DNA of 39,595 bases from Acidimicrobiia bacterium. GTDB taxonomy: Bacteria; Actinomycetota; Acidimicrobiia; Acidimicrobiales; Bin134. Made by a program: the position numbers and the translations under genes. Shown here piece by piece: positions 8,161 to 16,771 of the stretch. The notes under the pieces are model-generated. The model did not search any database. It saw nothing but the letters and a program-made list of their open reading frames with translations, and was not told where the DNA came from. Numbering within the stretch: the first letter of the stretch is position 1; each line of letters begins with the position of its first letter. Location: positions 1 to 39,595 of the forward strand of contig JAJDYE010000001.1 in NCBI GenBank assembly GCA_022822905.1, given 5' to 3'.

Positions 8161-9813
8161 TTGTACGACTTCATCATCGTCGGAGGCGGCTCTGCCGGAT
8201 GCGCGTTGGCCAACCGACTGAGTGCGGATGCCGGCAACAGCGTTCTGGTGCTGGAAGCGGGGCGGCGGGATTACAAGTGGGATGTGTTCATTCACATGCC
8301 CGCGGCCCTGGCTTTTCCCATCGGCAGTCGCTTCTACGACTGGAAGTACGAGAGCGAGCCTGAGCCCCACATGGGTGGCCGAAGGGTCTACCACGCCCGG
8401 GGCAAAGTTCTGGGCGGCTCCAGCTCGATCAACGGCATGATCTTCCAGCGGGGAAACCCCGCTGACTACAACAAGTGGGCTGCCGAACCCGGCATGGAGA
8501 ACTGGGACTACCGCCACTGCCTGCCGTACTTCAAGCGCATGGAAACTTGCCTGGCCGGTGGCGACCAATGGCGGGGTGAGGAAGGGCCGCTGGTGTTGGA
8601 GCGGGGGCCAGCCGACAGCCCCCTGTTCACCGCCTTCTTCAAGGCAGTGCAGGAGGCCGGGTACGAACTGACCGATGACGTCAACGGGTACCGCCAAGAG
8701 GGCTTTGCCGCGTTTGACCGCAACGTCCACCGGGGACGGCGGCTCTCGGCGTCGCGGGCCTACCTGCACCCGGTGATGCACCGCAAGAACCTCGAGGTGG
8801 AGACCGGCACTCTCATCAGCCGGGTGCTGTTCGAGGGCAACCGAGCGGTTGGCGTTGAGTACCGCCGACGGGGACGCAGGCACACCGCCCGGGGGGGCCA
8901 GATCCTGTTGTGTGCGGGGGCATTCGGCTCAGCCCAGCTGCTTCAGCTCTCCGGGGTAGGGCAGGCTGGCCTGCTGGAGTCCTTGGAAATCCCGGTGGTG
9001 GCCGAACGGCCCGGGGTGGGAGAGAACCTCCAAGACCACCTGGAGGTGTACGTCCAATACGCCTCCAGCCAGCCGGTTTCCATGCAGCCCCATCTCAAGC
9101 TGTGGCGCCGGCCCTGGATCGGCCTGCAATGGCTGGCCCGAAGAGGGCCAGGGGCCACCAACCACTTCGAGGGCGGCGGTTTTGTCCGCTCCAATCCCGA
9201 CGAGTCCTACCCGAATCTCATGCTCCACTTCCTGCCTTTGGCCATCCGCTACGACGGCTCGTCGCCGAGCAGCGGACACGGCTACCAAGTTCACGTCGGA
9301 CCCATGTACTCAGACGCCCGGGGCCATCTGCGAATCAAATCACTCGATCCCCGGATAAAGCCGGCGATTCAGTTCAACTACCTCTCCACAGAGCAGGACC
9401 GGCGCGAGTGGGTGGAGACCATCAGAGTGACCCGCAGCATCATGAGCCAACCGGCGTTTGCCGCCTACAACGCGGGCGAGCTGTCCCCGGGCACCGAAGT
9501 CGCCACCGATGGCCAGATCATGGACTGGGTGGCCCGCGATGCCGAGACCGCGCTGCATCCCGCGGGGACGGCTCGCATGGGGTGTGATGATCAGTCAGTC
9601 GTGGATCCCGCAACGATGCAGGTTCACGGAACCAGGGGGCTGATGGTGGTGGACGCCTCGGTGATGCCCACCGTGACCAACGGCAACATCTACGCGCCGG
9701 TGATGATGATCGCCGAGAAGGCGGCCGACATCATCTTGGGCAACGAGCCCCTGACCCCCCAGGACGCCCCGGTCTATTCCGCCGAGTCAACCAAATCCCG
9801 GGCCGCCCCATGA
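8161..9813 (+). CDS. betA: BetA-like choline dehydrogenase (GMC oxidoreductase)
   Basis: The 550-residue product is a GMC flavoprotein of the usual BetA length. It has the FAD dinucleotide motif [12 protein letters not shown] at the N-terminus, the GMC signature [16 protein letters not shown] near 80-95, and the C-terminal catalytic region HPAGTARMG (His466) followed by [13 protein letters not shown]. Choline dehydrogenase oxidises choline to betaine aldehyde at the membrane side of the cytoplasm. TTG 8161 is fixed by AGGAG at 8150-8154 and by the start of the Rossmann motif only two residues later. The neighbouring betaine-type ABC transporter and TetR gene support this; no betaine aldehyde dehydrogenase (BetB) lies here. 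Related alcohol oxidases remain possible. The 3' end overlaps the convergent TetR gene by 40 bp. Confidence 0.8.
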   Translation: MYDFIIVGGGSAGCALANRLSADAGNSVLVLEAGRRDYKWDVFIHMPAALAFPIGSRFYDWKYESEPEPHMGGRRVYHARGKVLGGSSSINGMIFQRGNPADYNKWAAEPGMENWDYRHCLPYFKRMETCLAGGDQWRGEEGPLVLERGPADSPLFTAFFKAVQEAGYELTDDVNGYRQEGFAAFDRNVHRGRRLSASRAYLHPVMHRKNLEVETGTLISRVLFEGNRAVGVEYRRRGRRHTARGGQILLCAGAFGSAQLLQLSGVGQAGLLESLEIPVVAERPGVGENLQDHLEVYVQYASSQPVSMQPHLKLWRRPWIGLQWLARRGPGATNHFEGGGFVRSNPDESYPNLMLHFLPLAIRYDGSSPSSGHGYQVHVGPMYSDARGHLRIKSLDPRIKPAIQFNYLSTEQDRREWVETIRVTRSIMSQPAFAAYNAGELSPGTEVATDGQIMDWVARDAETALHPAGTARMGCDDQSVVDPATMQVHGTRGLMVVDASVMPTVTNGNIYAPVMMIAEKAADIILGNEPLTPQDAPVYSAESTKSRAAP

Positions 9814-10391
9814 TCGGTGATGAGGTTCGAGACCAGGTCGAGCACTTTGCGGCGCTCATCGGCGGTGGGCGGGGCCAAACCGAACAGGTCGATGAGCCAG
9901 AGCCCGTCACCCACGACCCGGGCCAGCAGTGCCTCGGTTTCGTCGAGCCCGTCGTCGTGACGCAGCCGATCCTGCCAGCGCTGGAACGTCGCCCGAGTGC
10001 TGTCCAGCAGGTCGTCGTCCACTGCGGCTGCGGCCAGAATCGACACCGCGGTGTCTGTGGCCGCCTTGGTCGGTTCCTGCACGTATTCGAGGTAAGCCAG
10101 CGCAAACGCTCCCTGGCGGGCATCGATGCCGTCGGCCAGCACATTCAACTCGGTGTCGAGCACTCCCATCACCTGATTGAGCAACCCGATGATCAGCGCG
10201 TCCTTGGAGCCGAAGTGGTAGAGGAAGCCGCCCTTGCTCACCCCGGCTCGGGCCGCCACCTTGTCAAGCGTCAGCGACGACACACCCTCTTGTTTGATCA
10301 CCTCGGTGGCCGCTTGCAGAATCCGATCGCGGGTCAGCACAGCCCGCTCTTGTACCGGCAGATTCCTGGGCCGATCGGCCGCTTCTCCCAT
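9774..10391 (-). CDS. TetR family regulator (BetI-like position)
   Basis: The 205-residue product has a TetR N-terminal helix-turn-helix: [46 protein letters not shown] in order, here quoted in parts: [33 protein letters not shown]. The C-terminal ligand domain is Ala/Leu-rich. ATG 10391 is preceded at nine bases by TACCCT on the minus strand (10401-10406) with no Shine-Dalgarno, consistent with a leaderless start; an upstream ATG at 10457 is an alternative. It faces away from the ProV-type gene, and the 135 bp between them carries repeats and a palindrome. Control of the choline/betaine genes is the natural inference, by analogy with BetI. Confidence 0.8.
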   Translation of the reverse strand: MGEAADRPRNLPVQERAVLTRDRILQAATEVIKQEGVSSLTLDKVAARAGVSKGGFLYHFGSKDALIIGLLNQVMGVLDTELNVLADGIDARQGAFALAYLEYVQEPTKAATDTAVSILAAAAVDDDLLDSTRATFQRWQDRLRHDDGLDETEALLARVVGDGLWLIDLFGLAPPTADERRKVLDLVSNLITDHGAARDLVDSAE

Positions 10392-10480
10392 TGCCGGGTC
10401 AGGGTAGCCCAAACATCTCGACCCGACCGGTCCTGCCTCCCGTGCGACATCCCCCATTGCGATGTGAGGAAAGCCCAAAC
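10387..10480. repeat. pair of 28-bp imperfect direct repeats
   Basis: Copies at 10387-10414 and 10453-10480 share CCCATTGC, five central bases and AGCCCAAAC (22 of 28 matching), at a 66-bp offset. The first copy contains the TetR start codon and its -10-like box; the second is between it and the ABC genes. Tandem regulator sites or an old duplication are both possible. Confidence 0.6.
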
Positions 10481-10486
10481 CAATAC

Positions 10487-10508
10487 CCGTCTGTTCGGAC
10501 GGTAAAGT
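10487..10508 (+). promoter_or_regulatory. palindrome next to a -10-like box before the ATPase gene
   Basis: CCGTC (10487-10491) and GACGG (10498-10502) form an inverted repeat with a 6-base centre, directly followed by TAAAGT (10503-10508), a possible -10 element 18 bp before ATG 10527. A repressor here would block the promoter. The adjacent TetR protein is the obvious candidate, by inference. Confidence 0.45.
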
Positions 10509-10526
10509 CTGATCCGGGGGGCGGCG

Positions 10527-11570
10527 ATGGACACAGCCAGCGAGACAGCCCAAGTCAGGGTCGAAGGCGTGTGGAAGGTCTTCGGCCGAAAGCCCGGTGA
10601 GGCTCGAGAGATGGCCGAAGCCGGGGCTACCCGGGAAGAAATCCAAACAGCCACCGGCAGCGTGGTGGCCGTCCGCGATGTCACCTTCCATGTAGATGCG
10701 GGAGAGACGTTCGTGGTCATGGGCCTTTCTGGCTCAGGCAAGTCCACCCTCATCCGGTGCGTCTCCCACTTGGTGGCGCCGACCGAGGGAAGAGTGGAGC
10801 TATGCGGCACCGAGCTCACCCGAGCCGACCACGCCACGCTGCGGAATCTGCGCCGCCAGAAGATGGCAATGGTTTTCCAGCACTTCGGGCTGTTCCCCCA
10901 TCGCAAGGTGGTGGACAACGTGGCCTACGGGCTCGAGGTGCAGGGGATGGACCGCCAAGACCGCCAAGACCGAGCCAGAGAGCTGCTGGACACGGTCGGT
11001 TTGGAGGGCTGGGGCGACCACTATCCCCAGCAGCTCAGCGGCGGCATGCAACAGCGGGTGGGATTGGCCCGAGCCTTGGCCGTGGACCCCGAAGTGCTGT
11101 TCTTCGACGAGCCGTTCTCCGCCCTCGACCCGCTCATCCGCCGCGACATGCAAGACGAGCTCATCGACCTCCAGATGAAACTCCAGCGGACGCTGGTGTT
11201 CATCACCCACGACTTTGCCGAAGCGCTGAAGTTGGCCGACCGCATCGCCATCATGAACGACGGCGCCTTCGTGCAGGTCGGCACACCGGTGGAGATACTC
11301 ACCAGCCCGGCGGATGACTATGTGCGGGCATTCACCCAGGATGCCCCGGTGGCCAAGGTCTTGCAGGCCTGTTCGCTGATGCGGCCCCTCGACGGGACCG
11401 ACATCGACCCGGGATGGCCGCAAGTGTCGTCGACCACACCACTGGAGACCGCGCTCCCCCACTTGCTTGGGTCCACCTCTCCGGTAGTGGTGTGCGATGA
11501 GGACAGTACGCCGGTGGGCCTGCTCCACGGGGACGACGTCGCGGGTGTGATCTCTGAGAACCGCCCATGA
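10527..11570 (+). CDS. glycine betaine/choline ABC transporter ATP-binding protein
   Basis: The 347-residue product is a ProV/OpuAA-type ATPase. It shows Walker A (GLSGSGKST, about 65-73), the Q-loop ([12 protein letters not shown]), the signature LSGGMQQR (about 170), Walker B ([12 protein letters not shown], about 190) and the switch histidine (ITHDF). The N-terminal [20 protein letters not shown] stretch is characteristic of ProV-like proteins. The C-terminal 70 residues look like one short CBS-like region rather than the full tandem pair that senses ionic strength in OpuA. Its stop overlaps the permease start by ATGA, so the two are translationally coupled. Confidence 0.9.
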   Translation: MDTASETAQVRVEGVWKVFGRKPGEAREMAEAGATREEIQTATGSVVAVRDVTFHVDAGETFVVMGLSGSGKSTLIRCVSHLVAPTEGRVELCGTELTRADHATLRNLRRQKMAMVFQHFGLFPHRKVVDNVAYGLEVQGMDRQDRQDRARELLDTVGLEGWGDHYPQQLSGGMQQRVGLARALAVDPEVLFFDEPFSALDPLIRRDMQDELIDLQMKLQRTLVFITHDFAEALKLADRIAIMNDGAFVQVGTPVEILTSPADDYVRAFTQDAPVAKVLQACSLMRPLDGTDIDPGWPQVSSTTPLETALPHLLGSTSPVVVCDEDSTPVGLLHGDDVAGVISENRP

Positions 11571-13516
11571 CGGTGGTGGAGGAGGCCCGCCGCACCGCCA
11601 ACGGGCTTCGAACCGCGTCGGACAGCCGCCTGGCGCGCTTCATCCTGGCCATCGGCACCATCGTTGTATTGATATTGGTGTTTCGGCTGTCCACGAACTT
11701 CGGCGTCTTCCCCGAATCCTGGGACGTCGGGCTGGCCGATCCCATCGATCGGGCCCGGCGATGGCTGATCAGCAACCAAACCTCTCATTGGCTGTATACC
11801 GTCTTCTTGAATCCCATCACCGACGCCATCGACTGGGGTATCCGTCGGCTGGAATCCATTCTCAAGTGGTTCCCGTGGTACTCCTACCCGTCGATCACCG
11901 GAGTCGGCCTGTGGTGGACCCGCGGGCGGGTGGCCGGAGTGCTGGGCTTGGCCAGCGTGTCGCTGATCGGCATCATCGACCTCTGGGAGGAATCCTTCGC
12001 CACCCTGGCCCTGATGGGAGTGTCGGTGCTCATTTCCATGATCATCGGCATTCCGCTGGGCATTGCCGCCTGGCGCAGCGATGCCGTTGCCAAGGTGGTC
12101 CGTCCCACATTGGACGCCATGCAGACCATGCCGGGGTTCGTCTACCTCATCCCCTTCGTGCTGCTCTTCGGGGTCGGGCGGGTTCCGGCGCTGATCTCCA
12201 CAGTGATCTTCGCCCTCGCTCCGGTGGTGAGGCTCACCGAGGTGGGGCTTCGGACTGTTCCCCAGGTCACCGTCGAAGCATCGGAGATGTTCGGGGCCAC
12301 CGAGCGCCAGACTCTGCGGCTGGTGCGCCTGCCCCAAGCCCGCCCGGCCATCTTCGCAGGCATGAACCAGACCACCATGCTGGCCATGAGCATGGTGGTC
12401 ATTGCCGCGTTCATCGGTGCGGGCGGTCTGGGCCAAGTGGTGCTAAGGGCGATGCAGAGCATCGAGGTGGGGAAAGCGTCGGAGGCGGGCATCGCCATCG
12501 TGATCATGGCCATTATTCTGGACCGCTTCTCCACCGGCATCGCCACCGCGGACCCGGGACACGACGCCCTTGCCCTTCGATGGCTCGCCGTCGCGGTCAC
12601 CGTGGTGGCTGTTGTCGGGGGCTTGCTCGGCCACAACGAGTTCCCAGAATCGCTGAATTGGCAGTTTGCCCCCTACGTGGACGATGCCACCGACTGGGCC
12701 CGGGACAACCTGTACGACATCGGCGGCTCGGGGATCGGGACCGGCCCATTCAGCGACTTCGTCACGCTCCGATTCGTGACCCCGCTGCGCGAGCTGCTCT
12801 CGAGCGACATCCCATGGCCCGCCATGATCGGGATCGGGGTGGTCCTCGGACTGTGGGCCCGGGGCATCCGCCTAGCCGTCGGCATCGGAGCGGCGTTGTT
12901 CGCCATCGGCTTTTTGGGCATGTGGGCGCTGTCGATGGACACTTTGGCCCAGACCATTGTGGCGGTGGCCATCACGCTGATCATCGGCGTGCCGGTGGGG
13001 ATAATGACATCGCACAACGATCTGCTGCGAACGGCCTTGAAGCCGGTGTTGGACTTCTTCCAAACCATTCCCAGCTTCGTGCTGCTGGTTCCAGTCATCA
13101 CCCTCTTCCACGTGGGCCGCATTCCCGGCATCATCGCCTCAGTGATCTACACCCTTCCCGCCGCGGTCCACTACACCGATCTGGGGCTGCGCCGGGTGCC
13201 CGCCGAAGTCCACGAGGCCGCCGAGAGCTTCGGCGCCACCCGCAGCCAGCGCCTCCGCCGAGTGGAGCTGCCGCTGGCCGCGCCAGAGCTGATGGTGGCG
13301 GTGAACCAGGTGATCATGCTGATCTTGGCCATGGTGGTGATCGCAGGGCTAGTCGGCGGCGGCGGGCTGGGCCTGGAAGCTGTCCGGGGCTTGCGGCGCA
13401 GTGATGCGGTGGGCCGGGGATTCGAGGCCGGTATCGCCATCGTGCTGCTGGCCAGCATCCTCGACCGCCTCACCCGGGCCATCGCCGACCGCCTGCGCCC
13501 TCCGGCTGCGGTCTAA
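11567..13516 (+). CDS. double (fused ProW-ProW) glycine betaine/choline permease
   Basis: The 649-residue membrane protein contains two binding-protein-dependent permease domains in one chain. Each ends with an EAA loop: [20 protein letters not shown] near 236 and [20 protein letters not shown] near 549, each followed by the VNQ/MNQ and MVVIA helix typical of ProW. A usual ProW is about half this length and works as a homodimer, so this looks like a tandem duplication that creates a covalent pseudo-dimer. The start overlaps the ATPase stop. No binding protein is fused; the lipoprotein encoded at 7093 is the likely partner. Confidence 0.9.
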   Translation: MTVVEEARRTANGLRTASDSRLARFILAIGTIVVLILVFRLSTNFGVFPESWDVGLADPIDRARRWLISNQTSHWLYTVFLNPITDAIDWGIRRLESILKWFPWYSYPSITGVGLWWTRGRVAGVLGLASVSLIGIIDLWEESFATLALMGVSVLISMIIGIPLGIAAWRSDAVAKVVRPTLDAMQTMPGFVYLIPFVLLFGVGRVPALISTVIFALAPVVRLTEVGLRTVPQVTVEASEMFGATERQTLRLVRLPQARPAIFAGMNQTTMLAMSMVVIAAFIGAGGLGQVVLRAMQSIEVGKASEAGIAIVIMAIILDRFSTGIATADPGHDALALRWLAVAVTVVAVVGGLLGHNEFPESLNWQFAPYVDDATDWARDNLYDIGGSGIGTGPFSDFVTLRFVTPLRELLSSDIPWPAMIGIGVVLGLWARGIRLAVGIGAALFAIGFLGMWALSMDTLAQTIVAVAITLIIGVPVGIMTSHNDLLRTALKPVLDFFQTIPSFVLLVPVITLFHVGRIPGIIASVIYTLPAAVHYTDLGLRRVPAEVHEAAESFGATRSQRLRRVELPLAAPELMVAVNQVIMLILAMVVIAGLVGGGGLGLEAVRGLRRSDAVGRGFEAGIAIVLLASILDRLTRAIADRLRPPAAV

Positions 13517-13537
13517 GCGATCCCGCCCCAGCAGTTC

Positions 13538-14065
13538 TCAGCCGCTGTCGTCAATCCACGCCGCGGTGGCCGCGGCCTGCTTGGTGCCGTCGAACGAAAT
13601 GCGCTGGGTGGGCACCACCTCGAGGATCACCCGCCGAGGTGAGTCCAGAAAGCTGGCGAAGTGGCGCTGCATGTCTTCACCAGAGTGCAGCGCGGCGGCC
13701 AGCTCCGGATAGAACCATGCCTTGGTCTCGTCGTCGTCGTGCAGGCGGCAGATGCCCTTGTAGGTCACTGTCTGCCTTTGGGGCACCCCCTTGGCTCCGG
13801 TGCTGGTCACCACCACGCACACTCGGGGGTCTCGGCGCACCGCGGAGATGCGGGCCCGCTGGGAAGTGGCGGTGAGCCAAAATCGGCCCTGGCGCCAGAT
13901 GAAGCTCATGATGACCCCAACCGGCCACCCTTCCTTGTTGGCCCAGATAAACGTGCACTCGGTCTGAGCTGCCAGCATGGCCTCCTCGGCATCGTTGTCG
14001 AGCCACCACTCCGTCACGTCCTCGTAGTCAGCCGACTCGGTATCGGTAGCTGGCTCGTCGCTCAT
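13538..14065 (-). CDS. pyridoxamine 5'-phosphate oxidase-like (PPOX/F420-type) protein
   Basis: The 175-residue product has the split-barrel pattern of the PPOX-like superfamily: TFIWANKEGWPVGVIMSF, then RQGRFWLTATSQRARISAVRRDPRVCVVV, quoted here as FWLTATSQRARI and RRDPRVCVVV. In actinobacteria many such proteins bind F420 or FMN instead of making PLP. ATG 14065 follows GAGGAG on the minus strand. It lies 15 bp downstream of the acyl-CoA synthetase gene and is probably co-transcribed. The substrate cannot be told. Confidence 0.75.
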   Translation of the reverse strand: MSDEPATDTESADYEDVTEWWLDNDAEEAMLAAQTECTFIWANKEGWPVGVIMSFIWRQGRFWLTATSQRARISAVRRDPRVCVVVTSTGAKGVPQRQTVTYKGICRLHDDDETKAWFYPELAAALHSGEDMQRHFASFLDSPRRVILEVVPTQRISFDGTKQAAATAAWIDDSG

Positions 14066-14080
14066 CAGTTCTCCTCGTTG

Positions 14081-15607
14081 TCAGTTCTCAGCCATCGCCT
14101 GCACCTGGGCTCGGGCGATCTTGCCCAAGGGGCTGCGGGGAAAGGCTTCCACAAAGCGGACATCATCGGGGACCTTGTAGGGGGCGAGGTTGGCTCGACA
14201 CAACGAGAGCAGGTCTTCGACGCCAACGATCGCACCCGCGGCGGGCTGGATGAAGGCCACCACCTTCTCACCCAGGCGGGGGTCGGGTCGGCCTACAACA
14301 CAGCACTCCGCCACTCGGCTATCGGCGCCCAGCACTCGCTCGACCTCTGCGGGGTAGATGTTGTTGCCGCCCCGGATGATCAACTGGCTGCGACGTTCCA
14401 CGATATAGAGCTCGCCGTCGGCGTCGAAACGGCCCAGGTCACCGGAGCGAACCACACCTCCCCGCAGTGCCTCAGCCGAGAGGTCAGGCTGGCCCCAATA
14501 GCCCAGCATGGTGCGGTACACACCGGCCCAGTGGCCGTCGCGCTGGGGTCCGAAGCAGATCTCCCCTACCTCCCCGGTCGGCACGGGCCGGCTATCGTCG
14601 TCGAGCACTTCCACTTTGATATGGGGCAGCGGCCGCCCGCAGCTTCCCTCCACGATCGGCAGGTCGGGGTCTTGGCGGGTCACCAAGGTGGGCCCCTCGG
14701 TCAGCGCGTAGCTGGTGGCTGGCTTCACCCCGAACCGCTCCTCGAACAGCAGCTTGACCGTTTCAGGCATGGCCGCTCCCCCTACTCGGGGCTTGGTGAG
14801 GGTAGCCAGGTCGTCGGGGTGCACATCGGGATGGGCCAGCAGGTCGTAGGCCACGGTGGGCACCACAGCGAAGTGGGTGACCCCCTCCCGTTTGATCCAC
14901 CGGGCCAGTGACACCGGATCGTGGCGGTCGGCGATGGCGCAGGTGGCCAGCGCCTGAATGGTGGTCAGGCCGTGGAGCACCTGGAGGTTCAGGATGGTCA
15001 AGGGGTGTACGCACAAGAAGACGTCGTCGGCGTCGTAGCTCCCCCGGGCCACGGCCACCGCCCCCTGAAGCAGGGCATTGTGCTGGCTGTGCATCACCCC
15101 TTTGGGGTTGCCGGTGGTGCCCGAGGTGTAGGCGATTGCCGCCAACCCCAGCGGGTCGCACCCGGGCCACGGGTCCATGGGCTCCGCTCCGGCCACCTCC
15201 GCCCGCCACTGCTCCAAGCCGACCACCCGGGGGGCACCCACCTCTTCTGCGGCATTGGAGGTGAGGTAGAGCGAAGGCTCGCAGTCGTCGACCAGATAGC
15301 GCTTCTCCGGTGGAGCAAGCACGGTGTGGACCCCCACGAACACCGCCCCCCGGGCCCAGATGCCCATGAGGGCGGTCACAATGTCGATGTCGTTGGCCAG
15401 CGATACCGCCACCCGGTCGCCGACCCGGACCCCCAATTCGTCCAGCGCAGTGGCGGTTCGGGACACTTCGTCGGCCAGTTCGGCGTAGCTGAGCCTCCCC
15501 CGGGCCCCTGCCAGGGCGGCTTTGTCGGGCACTGCGGCCACCGCCCGTTCCAGCAGCGGACCCAGAGACAGGGGCTCGCCGAAGTCGATCGGGGGGACAT
15601 CCAGCAC
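14081..15607 (-). CDS. acyl-CoA synthetase / AMP-dependent ligase
   Basis: The 508-residue product carries the class I adenylate-forming motifs in order: YTSGTTGNPKGV (about 160), the SYALTEG substrate-AMP motif, SGDLGRFDADGELY, the hinge RRSQLIIRGGNNIYP, and the C-terminal catalytic lysine in RSPLGKIAR. It should activate a carboxylic acid as acyl-AMP and pass it to CoA; chain length and substrate are unknown. Start GTG 15607 gives the full N-terminal domain but has no clear Shine-Dalgarno. The gene is divergent from the luciferase-like gene, 49 bp apart. Confidence 0.85.
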   Translation of the reverse strand: MLDVPPIDFGEPLSLGPLLERAVAAVPDKAALAGARGRLSYAELADEVSRTATALDELGVRVGDRVAVSLANDIDIVTALMGIWARGAVFVGVHTVLAPPEKRYLVDDCEPSLYLTSNAAEEVGAPRVVGLEQWRAEVAGAEPMDPWPGCDPLGLAAIAYTSGTTGNPKGVMHSQHNALLQGAVAVARGSYDADDVFLCVHPLTILNLQVLHGLTTIQALATCAIADRHDPVSLARWIKREGVTHFAVVPTVAYDLLAHPDVHPDDLATLTKPRVGGAAMPETVKLLFEERFGVKPATSYALTEGPTLVTRQDPDLPIVEGSCGRPLPHIKVEVLDDDSRPVPTGEVGEICFGPQRDGHWAGVYRTMLGYWGQPDLSAEALRGGVVRSGDLGRFDADGELYIVERRSQLIIRGGNNIYPAEVERVLGADSRVAECCVVGRPDPRLGEKVVAFIQPAAGAIVGVEDLLSLCRANLAPYKVPDDVRFVEAFPRSPLGKIARAQVQAMAEN

Positions 15608-15644
15608 CGGCCCATGGTAGGCGGCGGGCTCGTTGAGCGGCCTC

Positions 15645-15650
15645 TATCCT
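15645..15650 (+). promoter_or_regulatory. -10-like hexamer of a probable leaderless start
   Basis: TATCCT ends six bases before ATG 15657 and there is no room for a Shine-Dalgarno. This spacing places the expected transcription start at or next to the A of ATG. Confidence 0.5.
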
Positions 15651-15656
15651 CGGGCC

Positions 15657-16676
15657 ATGAGCGCATCCATCGCATTCGGCACCGGGAAGGTTCCCGAGGA
15701 CCTCACCACGTACGGGGCCTGGGCCCGCCAAGTGGAGAGCTCCGGGTTCTCCATGGTGGTGGCCGGCGACTCCCAGTCGCTATGGGCCGACCCCTTCCTC
15801 ACTCTCACCGTGGCCGCCAACCACACCGACAACGCCCTGCTGGCCACCACGGTTACCAACCCCGTCACCCGCCATCCGGCCGCAGCCGCCTCCACCGCCA
15901 TGGCCCTCCAGCAGATTTCTGGAGGGCGGTTTCGCTATGGGATCGCCTCGGGCGACAGCGCGCTGCTCAATATCGGGGAGAAGCCGGCGACCGTGGACTA
16001 CCTCCGGGACTACACCGCGGCGGTCAAGGCCCTCAGCAAGGGCGAGACGGCCCGCTGGCAGGACAAAGACCTCCACATGCGCTGGGGCCCCGCCCCGGTC
16101 CCGGTGTGGATTGCCGCCGAAGGGCCTCGCACCCAGTACATGGCCGGTCAGATTGCCGACGGGGTGATCCTGTCCAACAGCCTGCCCGCCGACGTGTGCG
16201 AGATCGTGCTGGGCAACATCGCCGAAGGGGCCCGCTCGGTGGGCAGGGACCCCGACGAGGTCGAGGTGTGGTGGTTCGCCAACCTGCTGTTCGCCGAGTC
16301 GGAGGAGGCCGGCCTGGAGCAGATCAAGTTCCTGATCGCGGGCACGGCCAACCACGTGTACCGATTCCACATGGACGGCAAGGGCCTTCCCGAGGACATC
16401 AAGCCCCGGATGGCCGCCATGATGGCCGAGTACGACAGCCGCCACCACGCCTTCGCCGATGGGGCCAACGTCAACGCCGGACTCGCCGACAAGCACGGCC
16501 TCACCGAGTTCTTGGCCAGCCGCGGCACCATTGCCGGCCCACCCGAATACTGCATCGACCGCTTGACCGAGTTGGCCGAGCGGGGCGTCAACCGCATGGT
16601 GCTGGCCCAGTTCATGGACGACAAAGAAGGCTGGATGCGCACCTTCGCCGACACCATCGCCCCGGTGTTCTGCTGA
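15657..16676 (+). CDS. luciferase-like (LLM class) flavin/F420-dependent oxidoreductase
   Basis: The 339-residue product has the bacterial luciferase-like TIM-barrel pattern: GFSMVVAGDSQSLWADP near the N-terminus, then LLATTVTNPVTRHP, LQQISGGRFRYGIASGDSAL and VPVWIAAEGPRTQYMAGQIADGVIL (quoted piecewise: VPVWIAAEGPRT, AGQIADGVIL). These place it among F420-dependent members such as Mer-like or 5,10-methylene-H4MPT reductase-like proteins. Hydride transfer with F420 or FMN is expected; substrate unknown. ATG 15657 was chosen over the upstream in-frame start at 15633 because of the leaderless promoter signal and conserved length. A small GGCCC/GGGCC hairpin (16682-16698) follows the stop. Confidence 0.8.
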   Translation: MSASIAFGTGKVPEDLTTYGAWARQVESSGFSMVVAGDSQSLWADPFLTLTVAANHTDNALLATTVTNPVTRHPAAAASTAMALQQISGGRFRYGIASGDSALLNIGEKPATVDYLRDYTAAVKALSKGETARWQDKDLHMRWGPAPVPVWIAAEGPRTQYMAGQIADGVILSNSLPADVCEIVLGNIAEGARSVGRDPDEVEVWWFANLLFAESEEAGLEQIKFLIAGTANHVYRFHMDGKGLPEDIKPRMAAMMAEYDSRHHAFADGANVNAGLADKHGLTEFLASRGTIAGPPEYCIDRLTELAERGVNRMVLAQFMDDKEGWMRTFADTIAPVFC

Positions 16677-16733
16677 TCTGAGGCCCCCATGTAGGGCCGC
16701 TTCAGGAGCCAAAAGGATACCGTCAAGAGCCTC

Positions 16734-16762
16734 TTGCCAGGGCACTGTTTGTTAGTTATGCT
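16734..16762 (+). promoter_or_regulatory. promoter of the ROK operon
   Basis: TTGCCA (16734-16739) and TATGCT (16757-16762) are separated by exactly 17 bases, a good housekeeping-type promoter. The GTG start of the regulator lies nine bases after the -10 box with no Shine-Dalgarno, so the mRNA may be leaderless. Confidence 0.7.
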
Positions 16763-16769
16763 TACAAAC
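16747..16769 (+). promoter_or_regulatory. 23-bp palindromic operator over the -10 box
   Basis: GTTTGTTAG (16747-16755) and CTTACAAAC (16761-16769) are inverted repeats with eight of nine pairs matching and a TTATG centre. The palindrome covers the -10 hexamer and ends two bases before the regulator's start codon. This is what is expected of an autorepressor site, presumably for the ROK protein encoded next to it. Confidence 0.7.
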
Positions 16770-16771
16770 TA

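Noticed and set aside
11318..12436. Minus-strand frame opposite the ATPase and permease genes
   Set aside because: Antisense shadow rich in His, Gly and Asp with no motif, against strong ABC motifs on the other strand.
14921..16681. 586-codon open frame across the acyl-CoA synthetase and LLM genes
   Set aside because: It runs antisense to one real gene and out of frame in the other, with no recognisable domain.
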